Part shown: positions 50,258-58,080 of the stretch, piece after piece
Position numbering within the stretch: the first letter of the stretch is position 1
How the letters are laid out: each line of letters starts with the position of its first letter
Assembly (NCBI GenBank): GCA_964593065.1
Contig: CAZQGO010000001.1
Coordinates: forward strand, 62,001 to 126,000
Direction of reading: 5' to 3'
DNA from: CAZQGO01 sp964593065
GTDB taxonomy: Bacteria > Oederibacteriota > JAAXVQ01
Length of the DNA stretch: 64,000 bases
The notes under the pieces: generated by a model
Database searches by the model: none
The model's input: the letters and a program-made list of their open reading frames with translations, nothing else
Told to the model about the DNA's origin: nothing
Made by a program: the position numbers and the translations under genes

Positions 50258-52726
50258 GTGCCTAGACTGCTCTCCAAATTGTTCCGCGGACCGCTGGTCA
50301 AATCCTTCGAACTCCGCGTGCCCGCGCAGGAGCATCACCTCGGCGACATCCGGGATTTCATCGCCGATATTTCCAACCAGGCGGGATTCTCCCTGCACGA
50401 GATCAACAACTTAAAGCTGGCCTTGGACGAGGCCTGCTCCAATGTCGTGCGCCATGCCTACCGGGGCATGGCGCAGGGCGACATCTTCCTGAAAGTCAAC
50501 TGGTGGGCCAAGGAGCTCGAGATCCTCATCCAGGATCGCGGCCAGGGATTCGAATGGAAGAGCACCAAAGCCCCCGACCTGAACCGCTACGTGGAGATCG
50601 GGAAGAAGGGCGGGCTGGGCATTTGGTTCATCCGCAAGCTGATGGACGACGCGGATTACCACCGTGCACCGGATGGCAACGTCCTGCGCTTGGTGAAGGA
50701 AATCCGCCGGCCGCGGGCGGAAGAACCAGAACCGGTCGTCGAAACCCTGCCCGCCGAAATGCTGCCCTCGCCGGTGGAACGGCGCCTGGACCAGCGCGGA
50801 CGCATGAGCGTCCGCATCAAATTCCTGCTGCCCGTGACCATTTCGGTGGCCATCCTGGTCCTGGCCATTTTCGCCTACATGTTCCGCAACCAGGCGGCAT
50901 CCATGCGGGCGGAAATCATTTCCAATGCCGAGGAAATCACGCGCCGCCTGGCCAAACAGGCGGTGGATTACATGGTCAAGGAAGACGACCTGCATCTTGC
51001 CAGCCTGGTGAAAACCACCGTCCGGTCGGATGCAAAACTGGCGTACGCCTTCATCGTCAACCGGGAGAATATGATCTGGGCCCACTCCATCACCCAGCGC
51101 ATGTTCAAGACCTACGAGCCTCCGCCCGGGTTCCGCACGCCTCAGGGAAAGCAGGTACTGGAACAAACATGGCAGACGCCCGCTTGGGGCGAGGTGCACG
51201 ACTTGAGTTATCCCGTAACCCTGGGAGACCTGCCGCTGGGCACCGTGCATGTGGGCGTGAAGGAACGCGCCATTCTCCAGGACATCCAGAGCGGCCGGAA
51301 AAACGCGGTCTTGATCTTTGTCCTCGCCCTGGTCGCCAGCACCTCCGGGGCGTATTTCCTGATGACCTTCCTGATCGCGCCCGTGCGGAAACTCGCGGAC
51401 GGCATGCTGGCCATTAGCGAGGGCAAGCTGAATCACCGCATCATGATCCGCAGCAACGACGAGTTCGGACAGATTGCGAAAATCTTCAACGAGATGACGA
51501 CGCGTTTCCGGGAGGCCCAAAGCCACCTCCTGGAGCAGGAGCGCATCGAGCAGGAGATGCAGGTCGCGCAGGAAATCCAGCATACCCTCCTGCCCCGCGA
51601 CGTTCCCCAGATCGAGGGCTACGACGTGGCCAGCCTGTACCGTTCCGCCAAGGAAGTCGGCGGGGATTACTTCGATTTCGTCCTGGTGGACGACAACACC
51701 ATGGGCATCGCCATCGCGGACGTGTCCGGCAAGGGCGTGCCGGGTTCGCTGGTCATGACCATGATCCGGACCGCGCTGCGCTTGGAAGCCCGCAGCAACC
51801 GCTCGGCCACGGACGTCATGGCCAAGGTCAACGATTTCGTCACCCCGGACATGAAGAAGGGCATGTTCGTCACCATGTTCTACATCGTCCTGAATTCCCG
51901 CAGCCGCATGATCAATTTTTCCAGCGCGGGACACAATCCCTTGATCCTGTTCCGCGAGGAAAGCAATCGGATTTATTACCTGAAGCCGCGCGGGTTTCCA
52001 CTCGGCATCGACCTGCCGGACACCCGGCTCTTCTCAAAATCCCTGACGCAGGAGCACGTCAGCCTGAAGAAAGGCGACATCCTGCTGGCCTATACGGACG
52101 GCATCACCGAGGCCATGAATCCGCGCCGCGAGCAGTTCGGCGAGCAGCGCCTGCTCGAGATCATCCGCAAGAATCACGATCTCAGTGCCTCGGAGTTCGT
52201 GGATAAATTATCGGAAGCCCTGGCGGTCTTTACGGAGAACTATCCGCAGAATGACGACATCACCTGCGTGGTCGTCAAGGAAAAAATGATGGCCGATACG
52301 GTCCAGATCAACCTGCGGCGCAAATTGTTTTATCTGATCGAACACGAAGGCTTTTCGGTCGCCGAGGCCTGCCGGCAGTTGAATGTTTCCACCTCCACCT
52401 ATTACCGGTTAAAAAGACTCCGGGACAAATTCGGCGCCAAGGGGCTGTTCCAGGTCGCGGCCCGCAGCGAGGTCCAGATTCAACAGCTGAGCGTGGAGGA
52501 ACGGCGCAAACTTCTGGACCTGATCCTGGCCCACCCCGAATGGGGCGCCAAACGACTATCCCAGGCCCTGTCCAGCCAAATGGAAAGCGGCACGGAGGTC
52601 AAGGAAAGGATGATTTACCAGGAATTGAAGCGCTTGAAGCTGACCACCCGCGCGGCGCGGGAGGAATTTGCCGCCAAGAAGAAAGTTGACGCTCCTCGGA
52701 CCACTATGCTACCATCGCAGCCATGA
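50258..52726 (+). CDS. Fused RsbW-like kinase, HAMP, RsbU/SpoIIE phosphatase and transposase-type HTH
   Basis: Domains in order: an anti-sigma-kinase-type HATPase (about 10-145; LALDEACSNVVRHAYRG, then ILIQDRGQGF and GGLGIWFIRKLMDD); membrane segment (about 187-208); external sensor region; second membrane segment (about 348-372); HAMP; coiled coil; PP2C/SpoIIE phosphatase (about 440-680; EVGGDYFDFV, IADVSGKGVPGSL, AYTDGITEAMN, NDDITCVVV); and a C-terminal DNA-binding part (about 682-800; FSVAEACRQLNVSTSTYYRL, AHPEWGAKRLSQAL) like the N-terminus of IS481-type transposases. It can in principle both phosphorylate and dephosphorylate the STAS partner encoded next. Starts with GTG after GGAGGAAAGG. 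Confidence 0.85.
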   Translation: MPRLLSKLFRGPLVKSFELRVPAQEHHLGDIRDFIADISNQAGFSLHEINNLKLALDEACSNVVRHAYRGMAQGDIFLKVNWWAKELEILIQDRGQGFEWKSTKAPDLNRYVEIGKKGGLGIWFIRKLMDDADYHRAPDGNVLRLVKEIRRPRAEEPEPVVETLPAEMLPSPVERRLDQRGRMSVRIKFLLPVTISVAILVLAIFAYMFRNQAASMRAEIISNAEEITRRLAKQAVDYMVKEDDLHLASLVKTTVRSDAKLAYAFIVNRENMIWAHSITQRMFKTYEPPPGFRTPQGKQVLEQTWQTPAWGEVHDLSYPVTLGDLPLGTVHVGVKERAILQDIQSGRKNAVLIFVLALVASTSGAYFLMTFLIAPVRKLADGMLAISEGKLNHRIMIRSNDEFGQIAKIFNEMTTRFREAQSHLLEQERIEQEMQVAQEIQHTLLPRDVPQIEGYDVASLYRSAKEVGGDYFDFVLVDDNTMGIAIADVSGKGVPGSLVMTMIRTALRLEARSNRSATDVMAKVNDFVTPDMKKGMFVTMFYIVLNSRSRMINFSSAGHNPLILFREESNRIYYLKPRGFPLGIDLPDTRLFSKSLTQEHVSLKKGDILLAYTDGITEAMNPRREQFGEQRLLEIIRKNHDLSASEFVDKLSEALAVFTENYPQNDDITCVVVKEKMMADTVQINLRRKLFYLIEHEGFSVAEACRQLNVSTSTYYRLKRLRDKFGAKGLFQVAARSEVQIQQLSVEERRKLLDLILAHPEWGAKRLSQALSSQMESGTEVKERMIYQELKRLKLTTRAAREEFAAKKKVDAPRTTMLPSQP

Positions 52727-52742
52727 AGGGGGTTTGTTAGCC

Positions 52743-53600
52743 ATGGAAGGCATACAAATCGGCATTGACCGCGTCCCGGCTCACCCGGAAATATCCCTGG
52801 TCAAGATCAGCGGCTACATTGACACCACCACTTCCAGCGAGCTGGAACGGGTCATTCAGAACCTGCTGCGGGAACAACGCTATAAAATCGTGGTGGACCT
52901 GACCCACGTGGATTATATCAGCTCGGCCGGCTGGGGAATTTTCATCTCCGAAATCAAGAATTTACGCAGCCACCGCGGGGATTTGAAGCTGGCCTGCATG
53001 TCCGAATCGGTCAATGAAGTCTACGAACTCCTGGAGTTTTCAACTATTTTAGACGCCTCCGAATCCGTGGAGACGGCCGTCCGCCTGTTCGAGAGCGCCG
53101 GAGAGCATCCTGGGGAAACCGCCCGTTCCACGCCTGAAAAGACCGCACGACCAGTGGAGAAAGCCGAAGTCCGGCTTGGTGGCACTCCGGCAGACAAACC
53201 CCAGCCCGCGGCGCCCAGGCCGGCGCCCTCGCCGGCAGCGGCGAGCCCGTCCACGCCGGCCGCCCGTCCGTCCGGCCTGCAGGCCACGCCCGGACAGGAG
53301 TCTTCCGCGGCGATGGACGCGCGGACCCCGGCGGCGGTTGGCCCGGCCTCGACGTCGTCCCCGGCAGCCGCAGGAGGCGCGCCCGGCGACGCCAGGGATT
53401 TCGGCATGCTGCCCTTAATCGACCGCATTCGCACCCTGGTCAAGATGCATCCCGACTGGGGAGCCTGGAAACTGAAAAAAGAGTTGAACCGCCTGCGGGG
53501 CCAGCAACCCAAGATCACCTGGGCGGAAGTGCGCGCCGAATTACGCTACAGCGGCCTGAAGTCCAAGCGGGCCCGTTTCCAATTCGCCCGGGGCCGTTAG
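52743..53600 (+). CDS. STAS anti-sigma antagonist fused to a transposase-type HTH-like domain
   Basis: Residues 1-115 form a STAS domain: ISGYIDTTTSSELERVIQ, VDLTHVDYISSAGWGIFI with the likely phosphorylated Ser61, LEFSTILDASESVETAV. A Pro/Ala-rich linker of about 105 residues follows. The last 60 residues (RIRTLVKMHPDWGAWKLKKE, then WAEVRAELRYSGLKSKRARF) match the HPxWGAxxL domain at the end of the phosphatase encoded just upstream. The ATG at 52743 is 16 bases after that gene. The pair forms a partner-switching set without a sigma factor; the shared tail suggests that the DNA-binding domain is the output. Confidence 0.8.
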   Translation: MEGIQIGIDRVPAHPEISLVKISGYIDTTTSSELERVIQNLLREQRYKIVVDLTHVDYISSAGWGIFISEIKNLRSHRGDLKLACMSESVNEVYELLEFSTILDASESVETAVRLFESAGEHPGETARSTPEKTARPVEKAEVRLGGTPADKPQPAAPRPAPSPAAASPSTPAARPSGLQATPGQESSAAMDARTPAAVGPASTSSPAAAGGAPGDARDFGMLPLIDRIRTLVKMHPDWGAWKLKKELNRLRGQQPKITWAEVRAELRYSGLKSKRARFQFARGR

Positions 53601-53622
53601 GTCGGACTAAGGAGGCGGCAAT

Positions 53623-54738
53623 TTGAGCAGCTTCAGCTTCTCCACGGTGATTCACGGCAAGCACCGCGACTATGTGGTCAAAACCACGAATTTCGATTCC
53701 ATCCGACGCATCATCATCAACGTCAACGACAATGACCGCGTCCTCAACACGCGGGAAATCGCCTACCCCGGAAACTTGCAGGACGAAGAGTTGATGGGGA
53801 TGGTCAAGAAAAACCATGAGGAGCGGGTCGAAACCCTCCAACAGTTGTTGAAAATTTCCGGGAAACTGGAACAAAAGGCGGAAGTGGATTCCAATCAAAA
53901 ACTGGGAATGGTTTTTCTCAACCACGGCATGGGCAAGGAAGCCGCGGAGGAATTTTCCCGCGCCCTGGAGCTGGACCAGCAAAATGCCGCCATCTGGAAC
54001 TACCTGGGCTTGGCCCGCCTGCAGGAAGAGGACCTGCCGGAGGCCGAACGCTGTTTCCGCCAGGCCCTGGCACTCAAACCCAATTACCCCGACCTGCACA
54101 ACAATCTTGGACTGGTCTTGATGCGGACCGAGAAGTTCGCGGAGGCCATGGCGGAGTTCCAACAAGCCTTGTCCCTTCACCAGGGTTACGCGGAGGCGTA
54201 TTTCAACATGGGCCTGTGCCAGCTTTCCCAGGCTTTGGACGCCGGCGGGCTCGAGGAAAAAGCCAAGCTGCAGATGCAAAAACATTTAAGCCGGGCCATT
54301 GAACTCAACGCCTATTTCAACAACGAGTACTACAAGGTTGCCCAGAACTACCTGGCCAAAAACCAGCTGAACGAGGCCCGGCAGGCGCTGATCGAGGCCA
54401 AGACCTCGGTCTCTTCCCAGACCGGCAGTGAAATCTACCATGAGTTCTATTTACGCCTCAAGTACGGGGAAGAGGGCGTGGACCGCAAGGCGACCGAGCG
54501 CTACATCAGCAAGCTCGAAGAATTGCTGGACCGTTACCCGAACTTCGTGGATGTGCACAACGATCTCGGAGTCGCATATCTGATTCAATGCCGGTTTCTC
54601 TTCAACCGTGCGATCAACGAGTTCAAGCGCGCCCTGGCCATCAATGCGAACTACGCCAAGGCCCAGAAGAACCTGAAACTGGCCGAAAACGAGGGCAAGG
54701 GATTTTTAATCTTGCTCCGCGCCATTTTATATTTCTAG
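53623..54738 (+). CDS. TPR protein
   Basis: The 371-residue protein has a unique N-terminal domain (about 1-75; includes GKHRDYVVKTTNFDSIRRII) and then TPR repeats, for example AAIWNYLGLARLQEEDLPEA, YPDLHNNLGLVLMRTEKFAE and AEAYFNMGLCQLSQA, and a last pair near 310-355. It starts with TTG after AGGAGGCGG. It ends with LLRAILYF. No signal peptide, so it is probably cytoplasmic. Placed directly behind the partner-switch genes, it may be a scaffold for them. Confidence 0.7.
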   Translation: MSSFSFSTVIHGKHRDYVVKTTNFDSIRRIIINVNDNDRVLNTREIAYPGNLQDEELMGMVKKNHEERVETLQQLLKISGKLEQKAEVDSNQKLGMVFLNHGMGKEAAEEFSRALELDQQNAAIWNYLGLARLQEEDLPEAERCFRQALALKPNYPDLHNNLGLVLMRTEKFAEAMAEFQQALSLHQGYAEAYFNMGLCQLSQALDAGGLEEKAKLQMQKHLSRAIELNAYFNNEYYKVAQNYLAKNQLNEARQALIEAKTSVSSQTGSEIYHEFYLRLKYGEEGVDRKATERYISKLEELLDRYPNFVDVHNDLGVAYLIQCRFLFNRAINEFKRALAINANYAKAQKNLKLAENEGKGFLILLRAILYF

Positions 54739-54843
54739 TCCTGGCGGCGGCTGTCGTTCCCGCGGTCTCCCAACGCGCCCTCCGGCGCGATCCCGGTTGC
54801 CCCCCCGGCCCCGAGGCTCACGAGATGGGAAGGTGAAAGGTCC

Positions 54844-56145
54844 TTGCGCATCCTGGTGGTGAATTGCGGCAGTTCCTCCTTAAAGTATACCCTGTTTCAG
54901 GAACACGTGGAAATCGCCTCCGGACTGATCGAAAAGATCGGGGAGGGCGCGTCGACCTACACTCGCCACGCGGCCGGGGAAACGAAGGTTTTGCACGATC
55001 TTCCGGTCTCCCACCATGAGCGGGCGCTGACGCTGATGATGGAGACCCTCGTCGCGGACGGCGTGATCCGGGGGCCCGAAGCCATCGAGGCGGTCGGGCA
55101 CCGCGTGGTGCACGGCGGGCCGGATTACACCGATGCCGCGCTGGTCGACGACCGGGTGCGGAACAACCGGGTCGCCATGGAACTGGCGCCCCTGCATCGG
55201 GCCAATTATACCGGCATCGAAGCCTGCGTCAAGATGATGCCCGCCACCCCGCAAGTGGCGGTTTTCGACACGGCCTTTCACCAAACCATGCCCGCCAAGG
55301 CTTTCCGCTACGCCCTGCCGGAAAAATATTACCGGGAATACCGCATCCGCCGCTACGGCTTCCACGGCACCTCGCACAAATACGTGTCGCGGCGCGCCCT
55401 GCAGTTGTTGCGCCGCCCCGCCCCCGGAACCGGCCTGATCACACTGCACCTGGGCAACGGCGCCTCGCTGACCGCCATCGAGAACGGGAAATGCGTGGAT
55501 ACGTCCATGGGCTTAACGCCGTTGGCCGGCGTGGTCATGGGCAGCCGCTGCGGGGACATCGATCCGGCCATCGTTCCCTTTATCATGGAACGAGAGAACC
55601 TCGGACCCCGGCAGGTGGATGGCATGCTGAACAAGGACAGCGGGGTCCTGGGTCTGTCGGGCGTGTCCAACGACATGCGGGAGGTCATCGCCCGGGCCCG
55701 CCGCGGGCACGCCCCCTCCCGGCTCGCCCTGGAGGTCTATGCCTACAGCATACAAAAATATATCGGCGCCTATTTTGCGGCTTTGCGCCGGGTCACGGCC
55801 CTGGTGTTTACCGCGGGCATCGGGGAGAAAAGCCCGTATCTCCGGCAGCTCATCTGCCGGAACTTGACCGGGCTCGGCATCCGCCTGGATCCCAGCAAGA
55901 ACCGCAGGGCCCTGTCCCGGGAAATGTTCATTCAGGCCCGCGCCTCGAAGGTGAAAGTGCTGGTGGTGCCCACCAAGGAGGAATTGATGATCGCGCACGA
56001 AACCGAGCGCGTCATTCGCAGGCAGGCCGCCAGCCGGATCCCGGCGGCGGTCCGGACGGGCGGAAAATCCCCCGCCGGCGCCGGGGCAGGGATCCGTCCC
56101 GTGAACCCCGGGACGCGGCAAAAAAATGTTGACAAAGCTGGATGA
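54844..56145 (+). CDS. ackA: Acetate kinase
   Basis: AckA interconverts acetyl phosphate and acetate with ATP/ADP. Motifs: LVVNCGSSSLKYTLF at the N-terminus, VGHRVVHGGPDYTD, VFDTAFHQTMP, YGFHGTSHKYVSRRA, HLGNGASLTAI, DTSMGLTPLAGVVMGSR, FTAGIGEKSPYLR. Length 433 with a 35-residue low-complexity tail beyond the usual end. It starts with TTG after GAAGGTGAAAGG. No pta lies beside it, which leaves open whether acetyl phosphate comes from elsewhere. Confidence 0.95.
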   Translation: MRILVVNCGSSSLKYTLFQEHVEIASGLIEKIGEGASTYTRHAAGETKVLHDLPVSHHERALTLMMETLVADGVIRGPEAIEAVGHRVVHGGPDYTDAALVDDRVRNNRVAMELAPLHRANYTGIEACVKMMPATPQVAVFDTAFHQTMPAKAFRYALPEKYYREYRIRRYGFHGTSHKYVSRRALQLLRRPAPGTGLITLHLGNGASLTAIENGKCVDTSMGLTPLAGVVMGSRCGDIDPAIVPFIMERENLGPRQVDGMLNKDSGVLGLSGVSNDMREVIARARRGHAPSRLALEVYAYSIQKYIGAYFAALRRVTALVFTAGIGEKSPYLRQLICRNLTGLGIRLDPSKNRRALSREMFIQARASKVKVLVVPTKEELMIAHETERVIRRQAASRIPAAVRTGGKSPAGAGAGIRPVNPGTRQKNVDKAG

Positions 56146-56157
56146 TCTGGCTATACT
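56129..56157 (+). promoter_or_regulatory. Strong promoter of the small lipoprotein gene
   Basis: TTGACA at 56129-56134, 17 bases, TATACT at 56152-56157. It overlaps the last codons of ackA and gives a leader of about 80 bases. Confidence 0.75.
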
Positions 56158-56244
56158 GCAGCCTAATTCCGAGTTTTTTTTCTATTACGGCGAAAGAGAG
56201 TGCGAGCGAGCCGAATCCGATTACAAAAGGAGGTGAAAGTGTAA

Positions 56245-56475
56245 ATGAAAAAGTTCCTATCCCTAATGCTGAGCATCATGTTCTTGGGTTCCATCATGGT
56301 GATCAGCGGCTGTGCCCCGGCCAAGGAAGGCACGCAGGCCGCCCCGGCCATGGAGGAATCCGCTCCGGCCATGGGTGAAGGCGCTGCCACGGAGGAAGGC
56401 GCTGGTGCCATGCAACAGGGCACCGGAGCCGAGGAGGCTGCTCCCGAAACGGAGGAGGCTGCTCCTGCTGAATAA
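56245..56475 (+). CDS. Small Ala/Glu-rich lipoprotein
   Basis: The 76-residue protein has a lipoprotein signal (MKKFLSLMLSIMFLGSIMVI, then SGC) with Cys23 as the lipidated residue, followed by a low-complexity Ala/Glu/Met/Gly tail. AAAGGAGGTGA precedes the ATG with near-perfect anti-Shine-Dalgarno match, and a strong promoter and terminator flank the gene. It should therefore be abundant, in the manner of Lpp-type structural lipoproteins, although it lacks a coiled-coil pattern. Unknown family. Confidence 0.7.
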   Translation: MKKFLSLMLSIMFLGSIMVISGCAPAKEGTQAAPAMEESAPAMGEGAATEEGAGAMQQGTGAEEAAPETEEAAPAE

Positions 56476-56497
56476 TGTACCGTCATTGTGACGCTTA

Positions 56498-56549
56498 AAC
56501 GGTGGAGGCCTAAAGCAGGATCGTTTTGGGTCTCCACCGTTCTGTTTTT
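56498..56549 (+). terminator. Intrinsic terminator after the small lipoprotein gene
   Basis: AACGGTGGAG (56498-56507) pairs with CTCCACCGTT (56532-56541), ten pairs with a 24-base loop, followed by CTGTTTTT. A strong terminator that isolates the lipoprotein transcript. Confidence 0.8.
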
Positions 56550-56637
56550 AGGCTGCGGGATGGGCCGCGGTTTATCAGGAAACCGTCCGAAAGGCGCAGA
56601 TCGCAGGCACGAAGCCGGCAAAGGAGGCACAGGCGGT

Positions 56638-57153
56638 ATGACAAACCTGATGCGGTGGGGCGGCGTGCTGTGCGGGTTGTGGTTCTGGACCTCCGGCTGC
56701 GCCACCTTGGATACGCGATTGACCGGCGAGCAATTGACCCAGGCGCGGAGCGCGGTGGAGGCGGCGGAGAAAGCCGATGCCAAGACTTTCTCTCCGGAGC
56801 ATCTCCGCCAAGCCCAGGATGCGCTGGCCATCGCCCACGACGCCTATTCCCACCAGGAATTTCAACGAGCCTTTGAATTCGCCAAGAAAGCCTCGATTTA
56901 CGCCCGCCTGGCCCTGGCGCAAACGGAGCAGAAACGGGCCGAAGACCGCTTGCGGCTGGCCCAACAACAATTGGAGGCCGCACGTCAGCAGGCCGAAGCC
57001 GCCGCACGCTCCCGCCCGGATGTAGCACCCGGCGGGGAATCCCTCCCGGACGCTCCGGCATCCGGAGGGGCCGGCACAGAACCTGAACCCGTCTCTCCCC
57101 CGGCTGCTTCGGGTTCGGAAGGGGCCACCGCGCCTTCCGCCGCAGAACCATGA
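56638..57153 (+). CDS. DUF4398-type lipoprotein
   Basis: The 171-residue protein has a lipobox (FWTSGC) and a helical part of the DUF4398 kind: LTGEQLTQARSAVEAAEKAD, HLRQAQDALAIAHDAY, KKASIYARLALAQTEQKRAE. The tail after residue 135 is Pro/Glu/Ala-rich. I place the start at the ATG at 56638, behind AAAGGAGGC, rather than the longer frame that runs back through the terminator. The next gene overlaps its last 4 bases and encodes a related protein with an OmpA domain. Confidence 0.75.
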   Translation: MTNLMRWGGVLCGLWFWTSGCATLDTRLTGEQLTQARSAVEAAEKADAKTFSPEHLRQAQDALAIAHDAYSHQEFQRAFEFAKKASIYARLALAQTEQKRAEDRLRLAQQQLEAARQQAEAAARSRPDVAPGGESLPDAPASGGAGTEPEPVSPPAASGSEGATAPSAAEP

Positions 57154-58079
57154 TGTCCCCGGGACGCTGCGCCTTCGCCGGCTTCGTACTCGGCCTGGTG
57201 TGCCTGTCCGGCAACGGCTGTGCCACGGTCCCCACGTTCCGTCCCCAATCCCTGCTGGACGCCCGCGCGGCGGTGGAGACCGCCCGCGCCAGCCGAGCCG
57301 ATCGCCTCGCGCCGAAAACCTATCAGACCGCCAGGCAACGTTTATCCCAGGCCGAAGCGGCCTTGGCCGGCGAGCAGGGCATGTCCCGGGTGGAGGATCT
57401 GGCTTTCGAGGCCGAATCCGAAGCGCTCATCGCCGCGGCCCAGGCCAAACAGCGTCTGGCCGAGGAGGAATTCGAGCGGGTCCAGGCGGAATTGACGGCA
57501 CAGCAAGCGTTGCTGGCGAATCTGCAGGCGCAGCCGGCCGCCGGGCCTAAAACGCCGGCGCTCGGGGTTCCGCATGACCCGGGTCAAGCGGGAGCCGGCA
57601 AGGCGGAAGGGGACGCCCAGGCGGCGGAGGCGCGCCGGCAGCAGGAGCGGGCCCGGGAGAACGAGTTGCTGCGCCGCGCCCAAGGCCTGGAGGCGGCCCG
57701 GGTCACCCGGGAAGGACGCGGCTTGGTCCTGGTCTATCCCGCCGACCTGCTTTTCGTCGCCGGCACCTCCAAGCTGCAGGCCGGGGCGCCAAAATATTTG
57801 GGCCCGCTCGCCGAACTGCTTAAGGCCTTCCCGCAATATCCCGTGCGCATTGAAGGGTATACGGATGCCCAGGGAGATCTGCTCGGCAACAACCTGCTGT
57901 CCCAGGCCCGGGCCGAGAGCCTCCTGACCTATTTGAACCAAAATGGAATTTCCCTGGACGCCTTGAGCGCCGTGGGCAACGGCCCCAGCCGTCCCGTCGC
58001 GAGCAACCAGGATGAGGCCGGGCGGCGCCTGAACCGCCGGATGGAAATCATTCTGGAAAAAACGGGGAGAACTTTTTAA
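57150..58079 (+). CDS. DUF4398/OmpA-domain lipoprotein
   Basis: The 309-residue protein has a lipobox (LSGNGC), a helical region (about 35-180; LLDARAAVETARASRADRL) like its neighbour, and a C-terminal OmpA domain that binds peptidoglycan: VYPADLLFVAGTSKLQ, YPVRIEGYTDAQGD, LLSQARAESLLTYLNQNGI and RRLNRRMEIILEK. It lies in a run of three envelope lipoproteins (next gene 1 base downstream) with overlapping or adjoining frames, so they probably act together at the envelope. Confidence 0.85.
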   Translation: MMSPGRCAFAGFVLGLVCLSGNGCATVPTFRPQSLLDARAAVETARASRADRLAPKTYQTARQRLSQAEAALAGEQGMSRVEDLAFEAESEALIAAAQAKQRLAEEEFERVQAELTAQQALLANLQAQPAAGPKTPALGVPHDPGQAGAGKAEGDAQAAEARRQQERARENELLRRAQGLEAARVTREGRGLVLVYPADLLFVAGTSKLQAGAPKYLGPLAELLKAFPQYPVRIEGYTDAQGDLLGNNLLSQARAESLLTYLNQNGISLDALSAVGNGPSRPVASNQDEAGRRLNRRMEIILEKTGRTF

Positions 58080-58080
58080 C

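Noticed and set aside
52300..53600. Insertion-sequence remnants in the partner-switch genes
   Set aside because: The transposase-like parts are in frame, intact and present in both genes; no DDE domain, inverted repeats or target duplications are visible.
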